From NCBI GenBank assembly GCA_964590495.1, contig CAZPWQ010000128.1, positions 1-9,488 of the forward strand: a stretch of DNA of 9,488 nucleotides, given 5' to 3'. The notes beneath the pieces were generated by a model that saw only the letters and a program-made list of their open reading frames with translations, was not told where the DNA came from and did no database searches. Every line of letters begins with the position of its first letter. Positions within the stretch are counted from its first letter, which is position 1. The position numbers and the translations under genes were made by a program. Of this stretch, positions 5,985 to 9,488 are shown one piece after another. This DNA comes from CAZPWQ01 sp964590495 (GTDB lineage: Bacteria > Bacteroidota > Rhodothermia > Balneolales > Balneolaceae).

Positions 5985-6062
5985 CCCGGTGTGACGCTGT
6001 GGTAGCACAGGTTTTCTTCTTATCAAAAATCCAATTCACAGGTTCGAATCCTGTCGCCGGGG
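5985..6062 (+). ncRNA. tRNA-like element 2 (more degenerate)
   Basis: The 78 nt follow the plan of element 1. The acceptor cccggtg/cgccggg is identical, the D loop tgtggta is identical, and the T arm is acagg-ttcgaat-cctgt (6038-6054), where the first pair has changed from G-C to A-T with pairing kept. The D stem is reduced to two pairs (acgc against gcac). The anticodon arm again has an oversized loop: ggtttt (6010-6015) pairs with aaaatcc with one bulge or mismatch. Both loops contain ttatca. The discriminator is G6062, with no CCA. It ends 25 nt before the ATG of the second exported-protein gene. Similarity to element 1 extends about 13 nt upstream (aacaaata...ttg). It cannot be a normal tRNA. 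Confidence 0.6.
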
Positions 6063-6087
6063 GAACCTTAATGTAACTATTTTAAAC

Positions 6088-6459
6088 ATGAGAGCTACAC
6101 TTTTATCAGCCTTTCTTTTAACGACTTTCCTATTGTTCCACGATACATCAAATGCCCAAATCGGTGAATATAAAATTGAAAAAGTATGTGCAGGACAGGG
6201 AAAATATGCTGCTGTTGTTGAACATAACAAGCAGTATTATGTGATGGTGTCTAATCAGCTAATCCGGAAGAATTATCAAATAACAGATGTCATCGGCTCA
6301 TTCCAGATTGGAGGACAATCACAAATCGCACTTTTCCACAATAATAACCGTCAGGAAATATCTGTAAATATCCTCAGCCGGAATCAATGGAAATATTCCG
6401 GACTTCCGGGGGCCACATCAGTTTGCCGGTCCGTTGTGAGTTCAGATTTTAACAGATAA
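6088..6459 (+). CDS. Small exported two-cysteine protein, copy 2
   Basis: A complete 123-aa paralogue of the protein at 5390-5754. It has a signal peptide with the core around residues 8-17 and probable cleavage after Ala23 (Ser-Asn-Ala before Gln), and cysteines at 34 and 113 as in copy 1. The most conserved stretches are Gly-Gln-Gly-Lys-Tyr-Ala-Ala-Val-Val-Glu-His, Gln-Ile-Gly-Gly, Asn-Asn-Asn and Trp-Lys-Tyr-Ser-Gly. The mature part looks beta-rich, with alternating hydrophobics, suggesting a small secreted or periplasmic beta-fold domain; no function is claimed. Changes between copies are mostly conservative, so both appear to have been under selection as proteins. It lies 25 nt after the second tRNA-like element and converges with the antiporter remnant 73 nt downstream. 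Confidence 0.82.
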   Translation: MRATLLSAFLLTTFLLFHDTSNAQIGEYKIEKVCAGQGKYAAVVEHNKQYYVMVSNQLIRKNYQITDVIGSFQIGGQSQIALFHNNNRQEISVNILSRNQWKYSGLPGATSVCRSVVSSDFNR

Positions 6460-6532
6460 TTTCAACTGAGGTGGTGATTTTCAACGAGTTCCGAATGCCT
6501 GATGAGGGATTTCATTACAACGATCTTTCCGG

Positions 6533-7114
6533 CTACTCTGCTTCTTTCTTTCTCAGAATGTCAAGCCACCTGGTTACCGGAGTGGCGGTAATGCCGTGAA
6601 CGAAAATAGAGATCACCACCACTAGGGCTACCAGCGCCCATATCTCCTTTTTTCCGGGAAAATCGTGTTCTCCCAGGGCATAAGCGAGATAATACAGCGA
6701 TCCGATACCTCGTATGCCGAAAAAACTGACGGCGAGTCGCTCCCGCCAGGGTATTTTATCAAAGCTGATCAGTCCCGCAATACCGGCAAGAGGCCGTACC
6801 AGAAATACTGTTATTATTGCACTGATAACCAGCGGCCAGGTTAACGGAGCCAGCAGTCCACCAGCTATCGCTCCGCCGAGCGCAATCAGTATGACGGCCA
6901 TTAAGATACGTTCTGTCTTTTCTGCAAAAATATGCAGGCTTTTATGGAACTCATGCTCACGTTCATAACCGCGTATAGTTGCTGCACCAATGAAAGTGGC
7001 GATAAAGCCGTAACCACCGACGTATTCCGTAGCTCCATACAACAACAGCGTTGCTGCCAGGGCGCCAAGACCCATTAGAGCCTTTGCGAGCGCTGTATTG
7101 GCCGATACGAGAGA
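6533..7114 (-). pseudogene. Cation/proton antiporter (CPA family), C-terminal half only
   Basis: The visible protein corresponds to the last five or six transmembrane helices of a sodium(potassium)/proton antiporter. It shows Ala-Ala-Thr-Leu-Leu-Leu-Tyr-Gly-Ala-Thr-Glu, Tyr-Gly-Phe-Ile-Ala-Thr-Phe, a membrane pair around Leu-Gly-Gly-Ala-Ile-Ala-Gly-Gly-Leu, Val-Arg-Pro-Leu-Ala-Gly, and the conserved Phe-Phe-Gly-Ile-Arg-Gly-Ile-Gly-Ser-Leu-Tyr-Tyr-Leu. Full members have about 400 or more residues, so the N-terminal half is missing. The frame continues upstream of the first ATG (7075) for 13 family-like codons until TAA at 7115-7117, which is the kinase's own stop codon. The first ATG is therefore internal, and a 180-aa product would be half a transporter. 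Truncation probably came from a deletion joining it to the kinase gene. If translated, it would rely on re-initiation. Confidence 0.75.
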
Positions 7115-8449
7115 TTAAGAACTGTGTTCGCGGTCATTTTTCGGCACCCGGCAAATGATTTCGGTCCCCTCTCCCTTTTTGGTGTTTATTTTTAAACTCC
7201 CGTCAATCATGTGTGATCGGAATTTCATGATCCGTAAGCCTCTGCCCGAATCCATCGCATTGGAATTGAAACCCTTTCCATTATCTTTAATGCACATGGA
7301 TATCCAATCCCCGGATGAAGTTAGTTCGATATCAATGGAACCGGCCTGCGCATGTTTGACCGCGTTGGTGATTGCCTCCTGGGCTATGCGGTACATATGC
7401 ATGGCCGAAGAGGTGTCAAGCAGTAGTTCGTCCGGATCGCCGCTGTAATTAATATCAGTGTTATACAGATTGGAAGTATTGCGGGATAACTCCTCCAATG
7501 CTGAAGCCAGCCCATCCGACTCCATCTGTACAGGAACGAGCCCGTGAGCAATCCTGCGGGCGCTCTCACCGGCTTTATCCACCATCTCGACTATTTCCTG
7601 CAACTCCTCAGCTTCCTTCATACCCTTTGACTTCATCTCAACTTCCAGTTGCTGTGCGTTTAGCCTGGCCATGGTAAGCAACTGACCCAGATCATCGTGC
7701 AAATCCTGACCGATTCTCAGTCGTTCCTTTTCACTGATATTCAAAATTTCCCGTTCCAGCATGCGGCGGTTCCTGAGATCCCTCCCGATAGAAATAATCG
7801 TATTGCGTCCGTTGTAGGTAAACAACCGTACACTGAGCTCGAGGGGAATTGTATCTCCATCTTTCGTTATATGGCGGGATTCATAGATCCTCTCCCCCTT
7901 ATCGATTACCTCCCGGATGCGCCTGTTTATCTCTTCCCTGTCAGCAGCAACTATATCATATATTGATTTCTGAAACAGCTCATCACGGGAATATCTCAGA
8001 ATTGAACAGGCCGTATCGTTTACCTCTATAAAGGGTTCGGCGTGCCCGTTGTCATCCAGCTGATAAACTAGTATTTCATCGGTCGTTGCCTTGAATAAGG
8101 TTCGGTAATTTTTTCTAAGCTGAATGATGGAAGCCTTGTAATTATTTACAAACCAGACACTGGCCCAGATGATGATAATCGTCACTAAATGATTTGCGGC
8201 TGACAACCAAATGTATAATGATGAAACAGAGAAAATGAATCCTGCAACTATAAGCAAGGTTGCCAGTACGCCTACACCTGCTGTAATTCTTTTTCCCTTT
8301 GTCCAGTAAGTTGCCATAACAAGTAGCACATAGACGACACCACCTGATACGCCAAGCGGAATATAAATATCGACAATAAAAACAGCGGCGGAGAGAACAG
8401 CTATACCTGCCAGAAACAGGCGGTTAATATTTATGATGTTTCGTTCCAT
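7115..8449 (-). CDS. PAS-domain sensor histidine kinase, NarL/HPK7 type
   Basis: This inner-membrane sensor kinase of 444 aa starts with four hydrophobic segments (about residues 9-26, 32-48, 56-76, 84-101), then a PAS domain (about 112-226). A HisKA_3 dimerisation domain follows with the phospho-acceptor in Glu-Lys-Glu-Arg...Asp-Leu-His251-Asp-Asp-Leu-Gly-Gln-Leu. The HATPase_c domain has an N box (Gln-Glu-Ala-Ile-Thr-Asn362-Ala-Val-Lys-His), G1 box Asp-Asn-Gly-Lys-Gly-Phe (389-394) and G2 Gly-Arg-Gly-Leu-Arg-Ile-Met. All key residues are present, so it should be active. The ATG at 8449 is chosen because ggag lies 11 nt upstream; in-frame starts at 8479, 8503 (ATG) and 8521 (TTG) would add up to 24 residues without a clear site. 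No response regulator is adjacent: its stop is followed at once by the antiporter remnant. Confidence 0.9.
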   Translation of the reverse strand: MERNIININRLFLAGIAVLSAAVFIVDIYIPLGVSGGVVYVLLVMATYWTKGKRITAGVGVLATLLIVAGFIFSVSSLYIWLSAANHLVTIIIIWASVWFVNNYKASIIQLRKNYRTLFKATTDEILVYQLDDNGHAEPFIEVNDTACSILRYSRDELFQKSIYDIVAADREEINRRIREVIDKGERIYESRHITKDGDTIPLELSVRLFTYNGRNTIISIGRDLRNRRMLEREILNISEKERLRIGQDLHDDLGQLLTMARLNAQQLEVEMKSKGMKEAEELQEIVEMVDKAGESARRIAHGLVPVQMESDGLASALEELSRNTSNLYNTDINYSGDPDELLLDTSSAMHMYRIAQEAITNAVKHAQAGSIDIELTSSGDWISMCIKDNGKGFNSNAMDSGRGLRIMKFRSHMIDGSLKINTKKGEGTEIICRVPKNDREHSS

Positions 8450-8803
8450 CGGATATGAATCTCCATCTCTGCTATGCATGTAAAAACTGGCTTTTTTTGT
8501 CATTACATTTTGAACCGGCAATCAGGTAAATCCCGGACCGGCTTACTGCATTTTATTGGGCATCAATACTTTATGAATACATAGTATAACGTGTGAATCA
8601 GGCAAGCTGTGTAAATAAATGTTATTTCTAAAAACAATATTCGTTTAAATCGTTTCAAATCATGAAATCGGAGATAAACAGCAGTATTATTCTCCCAGCC
8701 ACCGGCAAGCGAACGGAAATAATTTCTTAACAATGTACAGTGGCAGTTGGCGGGAGGCGGTGAAAAACTCCAATCCCTCAGCAATTCAACAGCTGAAGCT
8801 TTT

Positions 8804-8843
8804 GTGACTAAGGGACTAAGTAACGAAGAGAGGGAGAGACTAA
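8804..8843. repeat. Octamer array (gtgactaa type), 5 units
   Basis: Five consecutive 8-nt units: gtgactaa, gggactaa, gtaacgaa, gagaggga and gagactaa. The fourth is divergent. The last unit overlaps the left end of the inverted repeat that follows. Confidence 0.5.
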
Positions 8844-8938
8844 CCCGCATTTCTCACAAATATATTATTGAATATTTTGGAATCCTTTGCGAGGCAATGA
8901 GTTGCATAAAAAATTTTCTTGGTGAGAAATGCGGGCTA
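8841..8938. mobile_element. 98-nt MITE-like element with 17-nt terminal inverted repeats
   Basis: The left end taacccgcatttctcac (8841-8857) and right end gtgagaaatgcgggcta (8922-8938) are inverted repeats matching at 16 of 17 positions. They enclose 64 nt of AT-rich sequence with no coding capacity. Both outer ends are TA, which could be a TA target duplication or part of the repeat. The size and structure suit a non-autonomous transposon relic mobilised by a transposase elsewhere. A stable RNA hairpin or terminator is less likely because of the long spacer. I cannot assign a transposon family with confidence. Confidence 0.5.
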
Positions 8939-9014
8939 AGGGAATCAGAATGAAGTGAGTGTTCAGTAAGCGTTTTAAACCATACGAAGCTACATATACA
9001 GCAATAGGCTCTGG

Positions 9015-9071
9015 TTCATTGATCATTGGTTCATTGATCATTGTTAATTGCTAATTGTTCATTGTTCATTG
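9015..9071. repeat. Heptamer array (ttcattg type), 8 units
   Basis: Eight 7-nt units ending in attg: ttcattg, atcattg, (extra g at 9029), ttcattg, atcattg, ttaattg, ctaattg, ttcattg, ttcattg. The first part also reads as a perfect 15-nt tandem duplication (9013-9027 and 9028-9042). The array lies directly downstream of the tRNA-Leu gene, 6 nt from its 3' end. Confidence 0.75.
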
Positions 9072-9076
9072 CCAAG

Positions 9077-9160
9077 TACCCGAGGTCGGACTCGAACCGA
9101 CACTCCCGTGAAGGAACCGGATTTTGAATCCGGCGCGTCTACCAATTCCGCCACTCGGGC
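9077..9160 (-). tRNA. tRNA-Leu (anticodon CAA)
   Basis: The minus strand folds as a class II tRNA. Acceptor gcccgag pairs with ctcgggt (G1-U72 wobble), with discriminator A as expected for leucine. The D arm has a gcgg stem start and the attggtaga loop; the anticodon arm is ccgga-ttcaaaa-tccgg with CAA at 9124-9126 (reading TTG codons). A long variable arm with its own stem (ttcctt...ggga region) follows, then a canonical ttcgagt T loop. CCA is not encoded. 84 nt. Confidence 0.95.
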
Positions 9161-9410
9161 ATGGGATTTCAAGAGCCAAAATATAAGATATAATGAATCA
9201 CTTATACAACGTAATTTTTATATTTTAAGGGTGTTTCGGATGAATACGCTCATTCCCTCCCCCGGATATAGCCGGCAGGTCAATCCACTATTATCGGTTA
9301 CCGGCGCAAGGGTTTTGAGAAGGTTTTTCGGAACGAAGTTGTCTTGTTTGGTGTCCTTAAAACCGTTAACTTTAGCGCTGTTTTGCAGCCTGTCCGGCGA
9401 CAACATTTCC
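9161..9410. other. Spacer between divergent tRNA genes
   Basis: 250 nt between tRNA-Leu (leftward) and tRNA(CAU) (rightward). It must hold both promoters, but no clear motif or gene is seen. Confidence 0.5.
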
Positions 9411-9483
9411 GGGCCCGTAGCTCAGTGGTTAGAGCAGTCGACTCATAATCGATTGGTCGGGGGTTCAAATCCCTCCGGGCCCA
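9411..9483 (+). tRNA. tRNA with anticodon CAU (Ile2 or elongator Met)
   Basis: A 73-nt class I tRNA. Acceptor gggcccg/cgggccc is perfectly paired with discriminator A. The D arm is gctc-agtggtta-gagc, the anticodon arm gtcga-ctcataa-tcgat with CAT at 9444-9446, and the T arm ggggg-ttcaaat-ccctc. A CAU anticodon can belong to initiator Met, elongator Met or the lysidine-modified Ile2. The initiator is ruled out because position 1-72 is a normal G-C pair and the anticodon stem lacks three G-C pairs. The D arm and anticodon region resemble Escherichia coli Ile2, so that is slightly favoured. CCA is not encoded. Confidence 0.93.
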
Positions 9484-9488
9484 CTTTT

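Larger units (their letters stand above)
8522..9012. other. Intergenic stretch upstream of the kinase
   Basis: No supportable gene. Open frames here begin with TTG or lack any protein-like composition. It holds the kinase promoter (not recognised), an octamer array at 8804-8843 and a MITE-like inverted repeat at 8841-8938. The rest (8522-8803 and 8939-9012) shows nothing I can interpret. Confidence 0.6.

Noticed and set aside
5285..6062. The two tRNA-like elements as functional decoding tRNAs
   Set aside because: Both have anticodon loops far larger than 7 nt and no assignable anticodon, and element 2 has a broken D stem. They are reported as tRNA-like only.
8563..8850. 95-residue minus-strand open frame
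   Set aside because: Its N-terminal part is the complement of the octamer array (Ser/Leu-rich) and the rest has no recognisable protein pattern or start signal.
8747..8953. 68-residue plus-strand open frame
   Set aside because: It starts with TTG and runs through the octamer array and the inverted repeat, so the frame is accidental.
9013..9071. CRISPR array
   Set aside because: The units are 7 nt (or 15 nt) in direct tandem without spacers, and no cas genes are present.
9218..9406. 62-residue minus-strand open frame between the tRNA genes
   Set aside because: No start signal, no recognisable pattern, and it fills the space where both tRNA promoters should lie.

Overview
The window looks like chromosomal DNA from a free-living, moderately GC-poor bacterium of the Bacteroidota/Balneolota group (FCB superphylum). 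This placement is an inference. It rests on several AT-rich, Shine-Dalgarno-poor gene starts, the set of small 'environmental' families (PhnB-like VOC, SRPBCC, DUF1801, DUF1697, DUF899, Dabb), tRNA genes without an encoded CCA, and intergenic tandem words and palindromes of a kind common in that group. There is no rRNA, CRISPR array or intact transposase.

Layout. Positions 1-3079 hold six genes on the + strand: the 3' part of a DUF899 thioredoxin-like gene, then a probable operon of a PhnB-like VOC protein, a 73-aa ferredoxin-like/HMA-like protein, a two-domain VOC fusion, an SRPBCC protein and a DUF1801 protein. Positions 3095-4651 hold three genes on the - strand: an unrecognised 157-aa protein, DUF1697 and a Dabb-domain protein. 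Two near-identical 33-nt perfect palindromes lie just downstream of stop codons, at 460-492 and 4282-4314. A gene-poor stretch at 4652-5284 carries heptamer tandem arrays and a GC-rich hairpin island.

The most unusual part is 5272-6459. It is a tandem pair of cassettes, each made of a tRNA-shaped element (canonical acceptor and T arms, abnormal large anticodon loop) followed about 25 nt later by a gene for a small exported two-cysteine protein. The two proteins are about two thirds identical. A 100-N assembly gap (5755-5854) sits between the cassettes, so further copies may be hidden.

Positions 6533-8521 (- strand) hold a complete NarL-type PAS sensor histidine kinase. The C-terminal half of a cation/proton antiporter follows it directly, in the same frame after the kinase stop codon, which marks a truncated antiporter and a probable deletion junction. 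The right end is intergenic, with an octamer array, a 98-nt MITE-like inverted repeat, a heptamer array, tRNA-Leu(CAA) on the - strand and a tRNA(CAU) on the + strand.

Functionally, the left half is a cluster of small soluble proteins of the glyoxalase/START/thioredoxin-like type often found together, probably for detoxification or stress housekeeping. No pathway can be assigned from sequence alone. The tRNA-like/secreted-protein cassettes have no function I can name and are the best candidate for something undescribed.
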